Source: Gnetum montanum (taxonomy: Eukaryota > Streptophyta > Gnetopsida > Gnetales > Gnetaceae). Taken from it: DNA of 22,825 nt. Below the pieces are notes generated by a model that was not told the origin of the DNA, searched no databases, and saw only the letters and a program-made list of their open reading frames with translations. This document shows positions 1 through 10,218 of the stretch, piece after piece. Position 1 is the first letter of the stretch, and the number at the start of each line of letters is the position of its first letter. The stretch spans positions 1-22,825 of the forward strand of contig MNCI01020833.1 of assembly GCA_015680685.1 (NCBI GenBank), given 5' to 3'. The position numbers and the translations under genes were made by a program.

Positions 1-863
1 CTAGATATTATAAAAGATAAGTCAATATGCTATAAAATAAAAAAAGTAGTTATCTTTAATAAATGTAAAGAATATTACAAATTAGTGGTTCCAAAATCCA
101 TAACATCACCAATCACTCACACACACTCAATGTTATTGCAGAGCATCAGGTTCTACAACCACACAATGATTATTCTCTATGTAAGGCATAATCGAATGAG
201 ATCTCTTTCACTAACATAGAACTAAAATTTAGACACACAATATATGTAAGAGTTACAAAGATTAAACACATAGAGTTGATCATAAAGATGCACACACACT
301 CATGCAATCTTACTCCTATGATCTCATCCCACTCTCATATTTAAAAACATAAAAAAACATATAATATTTATTGAAAATTGAAGAAAATAAATCTAGAAAC
401 CTTTCTTTGTGCTCAAATTTGAGATTCTCAATTTTTTTCATCCTTTTCTCAATTATTCTGGCTATATTTAGACTTGGAACTAATTCAAAAAAATTTCCAA
501 TGATGTAGATTGTCTCTAGACTTTTTCAAAACATCTCACTATCATCTATAGCATGCCAGAGAGACATCTCATCAACTTGAAAGACATTTTCAATGTAGGT
601 GGAGTGTCTCTCCTTGGATAGAGATGTCTCACTTGAGATTTTTCAAACCTAGGAGAGACATCTTACTTAAAACATTTCAAGTCTAGAAGAGAAAATCTCC
701 TTATCTTTGTAGATGTCTCCTTCACTTCTCAGATGTCTCTTGTGAAAACTCAACTCTTAACAAAGGCATTCCTTGAATATCCACAATGTCTTCATAACAT
801 CCAAAATCTTTAAAAACTAATTTATTGAGAAAAAAGAGTATTGAAAGAGGTGTCCTTATACTA
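1..863 (-). repeat. 3' LTR of element B (chromovirus), left end outside the window
   Basis: This stretch is a diverged direct copy of 13969-14839; base 1 corresponds to about 14020, so roughly 50 bases lie outside the window. Shared landmarks include the block around 50-120 and the run of GAGACATCTC-like words at 510-740. The LTR start in element sense is placed at 863, where the two copies stop resembling each other. There the 5' copy reads TGATATAGG and this copy TAGTATAAGG, so the second base of the canonical TG has changed to A. A purine-rich tract lies directly outside it. Copy similarity is good but clearly not identical, so the insertion is old. Boundaries are good to a few bases. Confidence 0.75.
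511..739. promoter_or_regulatory. Cluster of seven TGTCTC/GAGACA motifs in U3 of the B LTR
   Basis: TGTCTC occurs at 511-516, 605-610, 625-630, 714-719 and 734-739, and its complement GAGACA at 561-566 and 655-660. TGTCTC is the classical auxin response element bound by ARF proteins. The cluster begins about 125 bases inside the LTR start (element sense), which is the U3 region where LTR enhancers lie. The 5' LTR copy keeps four such motifs. That they bind anything is inference; they may instead be the by-product of a degenerate short repeat. Confidence 0.5.
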
Positions 864-874
864 GCTCTTCCACC
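864..874 (-). other. Probable polypurine tract of element B
   Basis: In element sense this reads GGTGGAAGAGC, ten purines in eleven apart from one T and the final C, and abuts the LTR start at 863. This is the expected place for the plus-strand primer. No matching tract flanks the 5' LTR copy outwardly in the same way, where the sequence should be target-site DNA. Confidence 0.45.
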
Positions 875-876
875 AT

Positions 877-1145
877 TCAAAAAGTAAACTCATATGAATA
901 AGGAAGTGAAGTAGATGTGATCTTCCACTTAACAAGTTTAGTTTCATGGATCCATATACCATTAATAGTGGATTGATCCTTCCAATGGATGAAGTACTCA
1001 TGCCTTTTTACTACATAAGTGCTAGAAGCTTCTCTCTTCTTGAGTATGATTTCCTTTCTTTCCACTGTAGGCTTACGATTGTTAATAGCCCCCTTCAATC
1101 CATCAATGCTTCTATCTTTGATTTTATCATCTACTAGTCCATGGT
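877..1145 (-). pseudogene. C-terminal pol fragment of element B with chromodomain
   Basis: An open minus-strand frame ends at 877, just upstream of the PPT. It carries a chromodomain-like segment with EIILKKREASSTYVV followed by EYFIHWKDQSTINGIWI, close to the chromovirus pattern of a YLVKWKG-type strand followed by a TWE-type strand. The central tryptophan (HWK) is present; the usual tyrosine after it is not, as in the group II chromodomains of plant chromoviruses. In the family this domain follows integrase and directs insertion to marked chromatin. The frame begins at 1179 inside the neighbouring A LTR, so its first residues are not native: element A broke the gene at 1145. The upstream part resumes at 11146. 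Confidence 0.7.
1141..1145. repeat. Left target-site duplication of element A
   Basis: The five bases ATGGT abut the A LTR end. The partner ATAGT lies at 11141-11145, a 4/5 match differing by one G/A transition. Five bases is the usual Ty3/gypsy duplication length, and both sides continue into element B pol. Confidence 0.55.
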
Positions 1146-1866
1146 TGATGAGTGATGAGGTACCCCTACACTCAACCATAAGAATATGAGCATCTCACGC
1201 GCGATCTAGTTAAACTTCAAGCACTAAGTGCTTACGTGCCCTAATGGAACACTTAAGGTTAATCAATCACTATCTTCCCAAACTTACTTGTATTGTCACG
1301 GTTGTATGGTTAAGTAAGCTTGAGGGATATGATTTTTATATTTTTTATCTTTTTAATGTATTAGGCTAATAGGGGAAGGTGAAGAGAACTAAGTGATTAA
1401 CTTTCATTAACTATTCACTAACTAAGTTCTAATTGTCCTAGAACCAGTATCTGTTCCCACTTGCTGCACACACCCTAAACCAATGCAACGCTGCTAGGAT
1501 TACCAAATGCTACTCATTACTGGGTTACCAAGAATTATACACATGCTTGAAGCGGTCATACTGAATGCACTTAACTAGGAGAGTAAATGGTTAAGAGAGA
1601 TTAATTATCTAGGAAATTATTTAAATGTTTAACAGTGATTAATTCCTATTTAGCTTAGTCCACATGCTACAAGGTTTATCAGAAATTTCGTCTTTATTGC
1701 CATATACAAATGTGTTCTCAAGTACAATTTTCTCAAATAAATATTCGTTCACTTTAAGACTCCTACTACAGGCACATGGAAATTATTCTAACTCTGGAAT
1801 GGTAAAACTGCTATATTTTGGCTAAGGGTCTAAGTCTAAGTTCTTAAAACAGGGAAAGCTGCCTCT

Positions 1867-1874
1867 TATTTATA
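1867..1874 (-). promoter_or_regulatory. TATA box of the A-family 3' LTR
   Basis: TATAAATA in element sense. The same octamer is at the equivalent place in the third LTR (21106-21113), although the sequence just upstream has been replaced there. Conservation across diverged flanks supports a core promoter. It puts the U3/R border near 1835 and leaves about 690 bases of R-U5. The 5' LTR is broken before reaching this position. Confidence 0.6.
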
Positions 1875-2124
1875 GACATTATGGCAGGCTACGATATCAT
1901 GTACACAATATCACAGCTCATCACACCCCTATGACTGAATAAAAACTTGTCCTCGAGTTCCTTACAAAATATTGAGAAGGTATGGTATTATTGACTTTAA
2001 TGACACTAATGGTGAATGAGGTGACATGTGAATGGATCATCATTACAATACATGACAAAATTAGTGTTCATGATAACAAGAGTGAACACTATACACATTT
2101 GACATCTAGCCTTATTTGGCAGTT

Positions 2125-2130
<6 letters not shown>

Positions 2131-2169
<39 letters not shown>
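2131..2169. repeat. (AG)n microsatellite in the A 3' LTR
   Basis: Nineteen and a half AG units with no interruption. The corresponding place in the third LTR (about 21480) has only a short GAGAGAC run, so the expansion is specific to this copy. It translates as a run of Leu-Ser on the minus strand, which should not be taken for a protein. Confidence 0.95.
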
Positions 2170-2173
<4 letters not shown>

Positions 2174-3240
2174 TCTGTTGCTACCGACGCCAAGATTGCT
2201 TCTTCCGTTGTCCATCCATAACTGCATCATCAATCTTGTTCCTTGCATAACTACTGCAGCACCAATCCATTCCAAGTGTTCCCTCCAGATCCAATCCATT
2301 GGTGTATGATTTCCATATGCACACACAACATAGTATTAAATTAGCAAGGGTAAATGAATCACAATGCAGTTGATACCTTGCCTTGGTGAAAAGTCCATTG
2401 GCTGAGTTGTGGTATGGCCAATGCAGATTTTGGAGATATAACACTAGTGACTACCCAAGGTGTAGGGGTTAAGAGAAAATCAAAAAAATTGGACCAGGAC
2501 TCCCATGACTGAGAACGAACCTCTGTTAGTGAGAGAATGGAAAAAGATAAGGAATAGGAAATATGGATAAAAAGAAACAATGGAAATGCCAATAAAATGG
2601 ATGTCAGGTATGCAAATGAACAAAATAAATGCTGAGTGTGAAAATGTTTAAGGAAAATAAATTATCTAAAGTACCAAATAGGAATGCCAGTGGGTCCTCC
2701 CCAAGGCAAGTTCATGCCCTTAATGTCATGAGAATCCCACATTCAAAGAGTTCGTAGGCTCTAGAAATGTCATTTGCAAGCAAGAGTTAAAGTCTTAACC
2801 ATAAGAATTTACCAAAAAGAAAATAATGCATCAACCAAAATATGGACTATTGATACAACTGGCAATGAGGTGAAAAATGGAGAAAGAAGGATGGAAAGAA
2901 GAGAAGGGATGGAGTCTCAAGAACAAGGTGGTGTACAGCCCCTTGTGTATTAATGGTTAATGTGACTTAGTAGATCTCATTCCAAATCCAACCTCAAACA
3001 ATCCACATCCAGTGACTTTGCATTAATAAATTTGGCTAATCCATCCACTTGAAGTAACAAGAATGCTTTCACCAAAGAGTCACCACCATTCTGATGAAAC
3101 GAGAAATGAGAAAGTAGGAAGTGAGAAAGGGTCTTAGTTAGAGGGAACATGTTTGTTTAGTTCCATACCCAGTACTTGTAGCCCAGATGATTATTTCATC
3201 TAAGGGGTGTGCTTTGAATTCTCACTTTTCACTTTTCACT

Positions 3241-3298
3241 TGTTGTGTGTGTGCGTGTGTGTTTTTTTTTTCTTTTTCTTTTTATTTTTATTTTTTTG
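3241..3298. repeat. GT-rich and T-rich low-complexity tract in the A 3' LTR
   Basis: A GT repeat is followed by long T runs broken by single C or A. In the third LTR the equivalent segment is missing and an N stands there (22412), so this tract is a likely cause of that assembly break. Confidence 0.85.
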
Positions 3299-3866
3299 CG
3301 TGAGAACCACACCATGCAAAGACTTATTATTTTTATTAGCTTAGCTTCCCAATAATGGAGCAGCATCGGAATGGTAAGGAAAACTTAAGAAGAAAACATC
3401 CAAGCACACCAAGAGAATGGCTAGCACAAATGCATCAAATCCCCTTGAAGTCATACCCTTTTCAATCCTTGAGCCCTTCCTTAGTTCAAGAAATTCCCAG
3501 TGACCAATTCATTGATAGTTCTTATTATTGAAAGAAAGGGACTATATAGTTCCAAGCCAAGAGAGACCATAGAAATTCATGGATGCATGGATGATGTGGA
3601 CTCATTGCCTGTTATATCAAAAGAACCATACTTTAGTATCAACATTATAACTCAATTGTAAAAACCAAACATTAGAAGTCCATGGAATACAGTTCATGCC
3701 ATCTTTAGGAGCACTTATTAGGTCACAAACTTAACAAAATAAATAAACATACAAATAAATGAAAAATTATGAACGATGTTGCAAAACAAAACAAGAAAAG
3801 TTAAAGAAATTTGTAAAAAAAAAACTTAAAAAGGAACTGAGGGCCTTGATTGATCAACATAGGTGG

Positions 3867-3877
3867 CCATCTCCCCC
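3867..3877 (-). other. Polypurine tract of element A
   Basis: GGGGGAGATGG in element sense, seven bases before the inferred LTR start at 3859. It is the strongest purine run next to the LTR. ATCTCCCCC (3869-3877) and GGGGGAGAT (3893-3901) are perfect inverted repeats around a 15-base loop, so the tract can form a hairpin. Confidence 0.5.
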
Positions 3878-3901
3878 ATGACTAAGTTGGAAGGGGGAGA
3901 T

Positions 3902-5010
3902 CCAAAATAATGAGTGAGGTTGTCCTCTCTCAGAGGTATTATGTGCACCGGCTATTCTAGGTTCATGGAAGGGTTTGGTTTATTGTACATTGGCCACTAA
4001 TCTCTTATTAGGGCTTTCAGGTTTGTATATGGTCATGGCCCTTGAGGGAAAGGTTTTATGAATGATGTAAGGCCCTTCCCACAATGTTTGAAATTTTGTG
4101 CATTGTGGCACCTATGTGGGGTTCCAATAAAAGACCTTATCTCCTAGTTGGTACCTAACCTTTCAAATTTTTAAGTCATAACATTTTTTATTATGTGCCT
4201 TGTGCAACTCATTTGATGACAGGGCAACCAATCGATTTTTGTCTAGCACGTTTAGAGTTTCCAATCTTTGTTTTTGTGCTAGATCAAGGTTAAGGTGGAG
4301 GTCACATGCCATGGCTAGTGTACAGAGCTCAGTTTGAATTGGAATCTTTGGAAATTTTCTGTATACCAACTTATAGGGAGAATAGCCTATAGGGAGTTTC
4401 TAAGTGGAGCGATATGCCCAGAGAGCATCATTCAGTTTAGTGCTCCAATATTGCCTATATTTGCTAATTTTCCTCATTAATATTTTAGTAATATCCCGTT
4501 TAGTAATCTCAACTTGGCCATTAGCTTGGGGGTGATAAGGTGTAGTCAATTTATGGTCAACCCCTAAGCGTTCCATCAACTTCTGAAAGGTTGCACCCAT
4601 GAAGTGTGTTCCATTATCTAAGATAAGTGCACATGGTACACCAAACCTATTTATGACTTCTTGTTGCACAAATCATGCAACGGTAAATGATGTGCAGTCT
4701 GTAACAACAGTTGCTTCAGCCCATTTCATTAGATAGTCTACAACAACAATGATGTAAGCTTTTCCATTTAACATTGATGTAATGGACCTCATAAAGTCTA
4801 TTCCCCAAATTTCAAAGGGTTCTAAAGGTTGAATCCATTGTTTTGGATCCTCCATTCTAGCAGTCATTCCACCATCACATTGATAATGCTTGCAGGATTG
4901 GACAAATTGATGGGCATCTCAAAATAATATTGGTTAATAATATCCTGCAAGCAGGATCTTAATACCCATTCATCTCCCTGCATAGTGACCCCCACAAGGT
5001 CCCTCATGAG
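3902..5010 (-). pseudogene. Element A integrase (pol C-terminal part)
   Basis: Integrase inserts the element's cDNA into the chromosome. In element sense, an H2C2 zinc finger comes first (HEGPCGGH, then SCKHYQC, about 4885-4990). The catalytic core then lies in two frames separated by one stop at about 4670. All three catalytic residues are visible: Asp in WGIDFM (4796-4798), Asp in LILDNGTHF (4616-4618) and Glu in GQVEITKRD (4508-4510). The last two have 35 residues between them, the D,D35E spacing. The core is followed by DALWAYRST and a C-terminal stretch (4163-4369, then GDKVFYW near 4130) with stops. There is no chromodomain. This is the best preserved domain of A, but the stops make it non-functional as read. 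Confidence 0.85.
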
Positions 5011-5294
5011 TGTCTTGGAGAACTCTTAGTTGCTCCACATCGGGCACACGGCATCAAACAAAGCCATCAGGATATACTTTGTAAAGTTGTCCATTGATCT
5101 CCATGAAGTACTTGGCTCTCTGGAGAAACTATTATTTCTTCCTAAAGTCCAACTCATGTGGTGTTTTTTGGGAAAGAAGATAAGTGAGAATGCTACTATA
5201 CCAATTCATTTCCATGGGTTGGTTATTCACTACACCATCAAAGAGGGCTTCATTAGGAAAGTTATCATATGTGGCATATTTATCCTCCTTGCTA

Positions 5295-5640
5295 TCCTAG
5301 TGCAACTGAGATAAATGATCTGCAACTATGTTCTTGATGTCCTTTCAATCGATCATCATTAGATTGAACTCCTATAGGATTACCAACCATCATATAATAC
5401 GAGGGCTAACTGTTGGCTTGTTCATTAGGAACCTAATTGCACTATGATCCATATGGATGAACACTTTGTAACCTAACACAAACTCATCCAGTGCAAACAC
5501 TACAACCATTAATTCTTTTTTTGTAGTTGTGTAGTTAAGTTATGCACTAGCGATACTCCTACTTGCACAATGGATGTAGTAAGGACATTTTTGGTCATCT
5601 AACTATGTAAGTATGGCTCCCAAGGCATAATTGGATGTGT
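5295..5640 (-). pseudogene. Element A RNase H domain
   Basis: RNase H removes the RNA strand during reverse transcription. In element sense the four acidic positions of the Ty3/gypsy domain can all be read: Asp in DTSNYALGAIL, Glu in TTTKKEL, Asp in FIHMDHSAIRF and Asp in NIVADHLSQL. Several stops interrupt the frame, for example after AILTQ. It joins the RT domain to the right through a linker and is followed by the integrase zinc finger. Confidence 0.8.
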
Positions 5641-5644
5641 CAAT

Positions 5645-6495
5645 AATTATATGGAATGGTCTGGACCAGTTTAGGGCTTGTAGAATGGGAGTTTCTACAA
5701 GCTTTTATTTTAGATTTTGGAATGCTCATTCACATTCCCTGGTCCATTTGAATGGTGCATCCTTCTTCGTTAGTTCTACCAACAATTTGGCAATCTTGGA
5801 GAAGTTCTCAATGAATCTCCTATAGTATCTAGTATGTCCAAGGAATGATCAAATGTATTTGACACTTTTCGATTGTCAGGTGATTCCTTGGATGAACCTA
5901 GTTTATCTAGGTCTACCTCTATTACTAAATGTAAAATCTTATGCCCAAGTACTACGCCTTCTTGGACCATTAGATGGCTTTTCTACCAGTTAAGCCTTAA
6001 GTTGATTTCTATGCATCTTTTTAGCACTTTCCCTAATTGGTCCAGGGATTGATTAAAGCTTGTTCCATATGTGGAGAATTCATCCATAAAAAATTCCACT
6101 CTATTTCCTATCTACTATTGGAATATGCTTAGAACTAGGTGTTGAAACGTGGCAGGAGCATTGCACAAGCCAAATGGCATTTGCTTATATGCAAACATTC
6201 CCCAAGGACTGGTGAACATTGTCTTAGCTTGATCTTCTAGTGCTATCTGTATTTGGTTGTATCTACTATAACCATCTAGAAAACTATAATAGGGATGCCC
6301 TGCTATGGTGTCTAAGACTTGGTCAACGAATGCCAACAGAAAGCAATCCTTGAATGTTGCCATGTTCAATAGCCTAAAATCTACACACACCCTCCATTTT
6401 CCTCCCTTTTTAGGCATGATCACCAAAGGGCTAACCCATTCACTATCAACAATGGGATATATGAACCTAGCCTTAAGAAGTTGTTCTATTTCTTA
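5645..6495 (-). pseudogene. Element A reverse transcriptase
   Basis: The frame 6115-6426 carries the RT fingers and palm: VIMPKKGGKWRVCVDFRLLN, FLDGYSRYNQI with the first catalytic Asp, then MPFGLCNAPATFQ. The second catalytic motif, normally FMDD in this branch, reads FMDE: the second Asp is Glu at 6079-6081. After two stops the frame continues as FSTYGT, then LNW and EGVVLGHKI, typical of Athila/Tat RT. A frameshift near 5900 leads to the thumb/connection ([14 protein letters not shown]-like) reaching the RNase H at 5640. It is decayed and not functional. Confidence 0.85.
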
Positions 6496-7114
6496 TTTTA
6501 CTATTTGCTTCAATTTTAGGTTCAATCACCTCTACGGTTGTTTTTGAGGTTTCATGGAGAGGTCCATGTAAATCCTATGCTAGCATATCCTAGGATTTAT
6601 TCCAATTAACTCGGAGTATGACCATGCAAATGCTTTTCACCACTTGTTTATCACTTTCAGTGGTCTTTCTTTTTGTTTGGAAATAAGTCTTGCATTGATG
6701 ATCACCAGTTTTCCATTTTTGAGGGTCATATACTCTAGATCGGTGGGCAATGGTTTCAAATCTAGGGGCTCTTGTTTAAATCTCTCAAGAATTTCCAACT
6801 TCCCCTAGTTGATGTTTTCAAGGTTAAAGCTTGGAAGTTTGCAACGAACTTGCTCCAGTGTGTCTATGCTTTCAATGTAAGCACTAGTTATTCCCTCAGT
6901 TAGTTCCATGCATGTTAGTGAGTTGCTCTCTTGATCAACCATTAGCCACTAGGTGTCTTCTTTTCATGTGGCTATTTCATACAGGCACCTTTGTATATTA
7001 ATGTCTTGTGCACACCGATTGCATGCAGGCAATGCTAAACTTTGCATAACCCATGATCTCTACATGCAATGATACCCTGTGTCACTATATGCGATGCATG
7101 GAACTTTCTTCTTC
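6496..7114 (-). other. Protease-to-RT linker of element A
   Basis: This 0.6 kb lies between protease and RT in element sense. I see no recognisable domain and several stops. Its position matches the poorly conserved spacer of Athila/Tat pol. Confidence 0.4.
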
Positions 7115-7450
7115 TCAATCTTTCCAAAAAAAAAATTTCTTAGATATTTCCAGGGAAAGATGACGAATTCCCAGGCATGCATCTATAGTATTTAGCCATG
7201 CTCTTCCCATTATTATTGGGAAGTCCCCCTTACCATTGTTTACTTGTATCACTACGAAATCAGCTAGATATGATAACCCACACACAGTGGTAACGATGTC
7301 CTCCACTAATCCCAAGGGGATAGTGATGGATTGGTCGACCAACTCTAGTTGAATGTTACTCTTCCTTAATGGAGGAAGGTTCCAAGCTTTGTACATCTCT
7401 TATGATATTAGGTTGACTCTGGAACTTGATTCTAGAAGAGATTTATATGG
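7115..7450 (-). pseudogene. Element A aspartic protease
   Basis: The retroviral-type protease cuts Gag-Pol. The frame 7115-7396 has SITIPLGLVEDIVTTV, then ADFVVIQV and DFPIIMGRAWLNT, the usual body of Ty3/gypsy proteases. The active-site triad expected just upstream as D-S-G reads E-S-S (LLESSSRVNLIS, 7424-7432), with a stop after LIS before EMYKAW. Both the aspartate and the glycine are lost, so this copy would be inactive. The frame beyond Leu-Leu-Glu runs back into the gag tail. Confidence 0.8.
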
Positions 7451-8260
7451 TTCATTCCCACCAACGTGGAGATAAATTAAAGGACTTCCAGGATCAGAGA
7501 ATTTCCTAGGAAGGTGGCCCACCTTAATCCAATCAGTAACGACATGTGTTAACATAACCGTGTGTGTTAAGCTTGATTTTTGGGTTGAAGGAGGTCCTGA
7601 AGCCTTACTTGATAGGGAGGTGTTCAGATGCTTAACTGCTTGTGATGGTAAGGGCTTGGTTGGATTGTTGGTTCTGAAGAAAGATATTTTCTACATAAGA
7701 TTGTCAAAACCAACCATGGGTTGAGGATTCATAGCCCTCATGACATTGGGTTACTACGGTTGAGTGGGGAGTACCCCTCGCATTGTTACAGTGGGTGGTA
7801 ATGGAGATATCGATGTGAGAGTTGCGGATAGGTTTGAAGGATGGTATGTTTGTGGGTTGTCTCTCCAAGGAGAAGGAGTCCTATAATACTCCTAAGCTTG
7901 GTAGTGACGTTGTGGAGTCATGTGACCGACAAAGTCACATGGAGAGATTGGCTATTTCACGTAGTAGCCATATGGATCTGGTTGCCAGTAAGGGTATTGT
8001 TGTCTTAGTGGTGGCATCCCCCATGACTGTGGGTATTTCCACTACTGGTGTTGCTCAATAGGTTTTTGTGGAGTTCCACTTGGATAATATGTTAAAGGTT
8101 GGTGGAACTACCTTGGGTTACCTTGGGGATAAGGTAATCATCAAGGTGTTTGCCATTTGTTAAGTCGTGGATTGAGTGCATACACCCCAGACTCTTATAG
8201 GTGTGAGATTATTGGGCAACATTCCTTAGGATGGTCATATTGGCATATCTCACATCCATT
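7451..8260 (-). pseudogene. Element A gag C-terminal region with CCHC knuckle and proline-rich tail
   Basis: At about 8210-8257 the element-sense frame gives CEICQYDHPKECC, which fits the nucleocapsid zinc knuckle C-x2-C-x3-H-x4-C used to bind genomic RNA. It continues for about 270 codons as a low-complexity tail rich in Pro, Gln, Tyr and Ser (for example PPLRQQYPYWQPDPYGYY), with few stops, straight into the protease frame. That suggests gag and pol were one frame here. The relative openness of a non-conserved linker is slightly surprising beside the broken domains. Confidence 0.65.
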
Positions 8261-10095
8261 TTTATTGTCTGTATCAGAATCCACAACCTCTTTAGTAATG
8301 GCCATTTTACCCTTGCCTTTGTTACGTGCATGGTCCAAATCCCTCTTTTTCTTTTGGTCATAGTCACTACCTTGCTCCTTAGACTCCTCTACAATCTTAA
8401 TAACGATTTAAAATCTACTATCCAAGGAGTTCCACATTTGGTCTACCTTTGCTAACACTTCTATTATTAATTTTTGAAGTGGCAACATTTTCTGATTCAC
8501 CATCTCTTTTAGTGGTGACTCTTCCTCCTTCTCACAGAATCTTACTCTCTTTTTCAGAGGGAAGGATCGCGGTTGTACTCTTCTACACTTTCTCTCTTAC
8601 ATAGCTCCCCTTCTTCCTTGGCTACTTGCTTTAGCAATCTATAAACCTGATGGAACCTAAGCTCTAATAATCTCCCTTGGTCATACATTCCAAGGGTTCT
8701 CCTAGTTTCATGCCTAAGTCCATCTACGAGATGGCGTAGTTGATCCTACAGCGAGTAACCATGGCTTGGGCAATGATGTAACAGTGCATAATATCGTCCC
8801 ATGGCAATATCCAAGGGTTCATAACGTCCCTACTTCCATCCTTGGATTTGCTTTCACAGATTTGACACCTAGGAGTATATTTGATACTTATCATTAAATA
8901 GTTCTATCATCGTACTCCACCTTCAAATGGATTCCATTTCTAAGGATCGATACTAGCTTCCCGCTTCCTTTACTAGTGTCCTTGCAAACAACTTTAGCTT
9001 TTTCCATTTGTTCTCGATGTTTTGCAAGGAACATGCATTGTGAAATGCTTGTAAATGATTCTAAGGATCAACGTTGTATCCCCCCTCAAATCATGGGATG
9101 TTATTCATGTCTAACCTATTGATCCTACTATCTTTTTGGTGCCTTGTGGGAATTCTGATGGCCTCTATGATATCTAACATGCTTTGGGTAGTGAGTAGGG
9201 GTTCTTTGTGGTCATTTCATTCATAATGTCTATGATGTCTACGTGGTTCACTACTCTCCCTTCTTCCATGCTGTGATTCTCTAGAGTGCCCTCATCCTCG
9301 TTCTCGACTCTCTCATCGAGGTTTCTCACTTTTTTTACCTTTATCCTCATGGTTAGGTTCCTTATGACTGTGTCCTGATACTGAAGGAGAAGGTGAATGT
9401 GACGATGAAGGTGAAGAAGAAGGAAATCCATTGCAATGATGATGTTTCCTACCTTCTCTTCGGTGGTCTTGGCCTCGATTGTGATTACGATCAGACTGCC
9501 CATCCTTATCATGTGTTTGTGTTCCCTTGTTGAACACTTAGTGTTTGTGGGGATTAGAACCAAGATTGTGAATTGTGGAGTGGAGGTTTTGATACACCAC
9601 CTCCTAACCATCATTAGGAGAAGGAACATCATTTTGTGGAGAACCTATTGAAATAGGTTCACCACCCTCAATTTTTCTTAAGATGGGTGGAGCGTTATGG
9701 GGTCTTTCGCCCTTCAAAGATGTATAGTATCTCTCCTGTTGCAAGTCCCTTTGATGTTGTGCTTCTATGGGATGGTAGTACCTTGTGTCATGGTCACATG
9801 CAATGTGCTCTACATACAACTGGAACATGCCTATTCGTGCAAGAGCACGAAGGAGCATGTTGGGGACTGCTCGGTCTGGAGGCAATACTATGTTACCCTC
9901 CAAGTCTCTCCAACGCAGTTGTTCATCTTGATGGAGAATAAAGGTAAAGTCAAGTACATATTCATCATGCTGAATATATACTACATGGAATTATTGAGGA
10001 ATTGGTGGATCTTGGTTACGTGTGTTGTGCCGTCGACTATCTCTTGTGTTGGTCCTAGGTGGTGAAGTACTTTTGTGCAAAGAAGAAGAAATTTT
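8261..10095 (-). pseudogene. Element A gag
   Basis: Gag forms the virus-like particle in the cytoplasm. In element sense the N-terminal part (about 10090-9604) reads RDLEGNIVLPPDRAVPN. A charged His/Ser-rich stretch follows at 9313-9537. The conserved retrotransposon gag core begins near 9180 with MLDIIEAIRIPTR and continues as HLQAFHNACSLQNIENKWKK and LFARTLVKEAGS, the familiar pattern of a ..HL..F...C...... segment followed by ..A..WY.SL. Stops interrupt the core (after NNIP, after VDP, after EAGS), and at least two frameshifts separate the N-terminal part from the core. From 8900 to 8261 only fragments are readable. Confidence 0.7.
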
Positions 10096-10218
10096 TGTCT
10101 TGTTTTGTGTGTTGTTTACCGTTATCTTATTTTCTTTTGATCAACCCTAAGGGTTTGTTCTAGCATTCCAATGATATGAATAATCTCCTATGTTCTACGT
10201 AGCGCACAAACAACTACG

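Larger units (their letters stand above)
1146..3859 (-). repeat. 3' LTR of element A (about 2.7 kb)
   Basis: The left end TGATGAGTG matches the left end of the 5' LTR at 10238 and of the third copy at 20347. The right end is placed at 3859 (element-sense start TGTTGATC) because a purine tract lies just outside it and integrase coding begins beyond. Homology with 20347-22825 runs to at least 3721, which shows that the long 1.9 kb part beyond the TATA box really belongs to the LTR. Similarity to the first 300 bases of the 5' LTR is roughly nine in ten by eye. The ends TGTTGA and TCATCA form an imperfect short inverted repeat. No gene is evident inside. Confidence 0.8.

Noticed and set aside
2006-2326. 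Minus-strand frame containing a Leu-Ser run
   Set aside because: The run is the (AG)n microsatellite; the frame is not kept open in the related LTR.
5030-5314. Plus-strand frame of 94 codons
   Set aside because: It overlaps the pol region between RNase H and integrase on the opposite strand and shows no domain.
7822-8061. Plus-strand frame of 79 codons
   Set aside because: It is antisense to the proline-rich gag tail of element A, whose bias leaves the opposite strand open.
9687-10065. Overlapping plus-strand frames of 84 and 122 codons
   Set aside because: They are antisense shadows of the element A gag N-terminal region, which has a consistent minus-strand reading.
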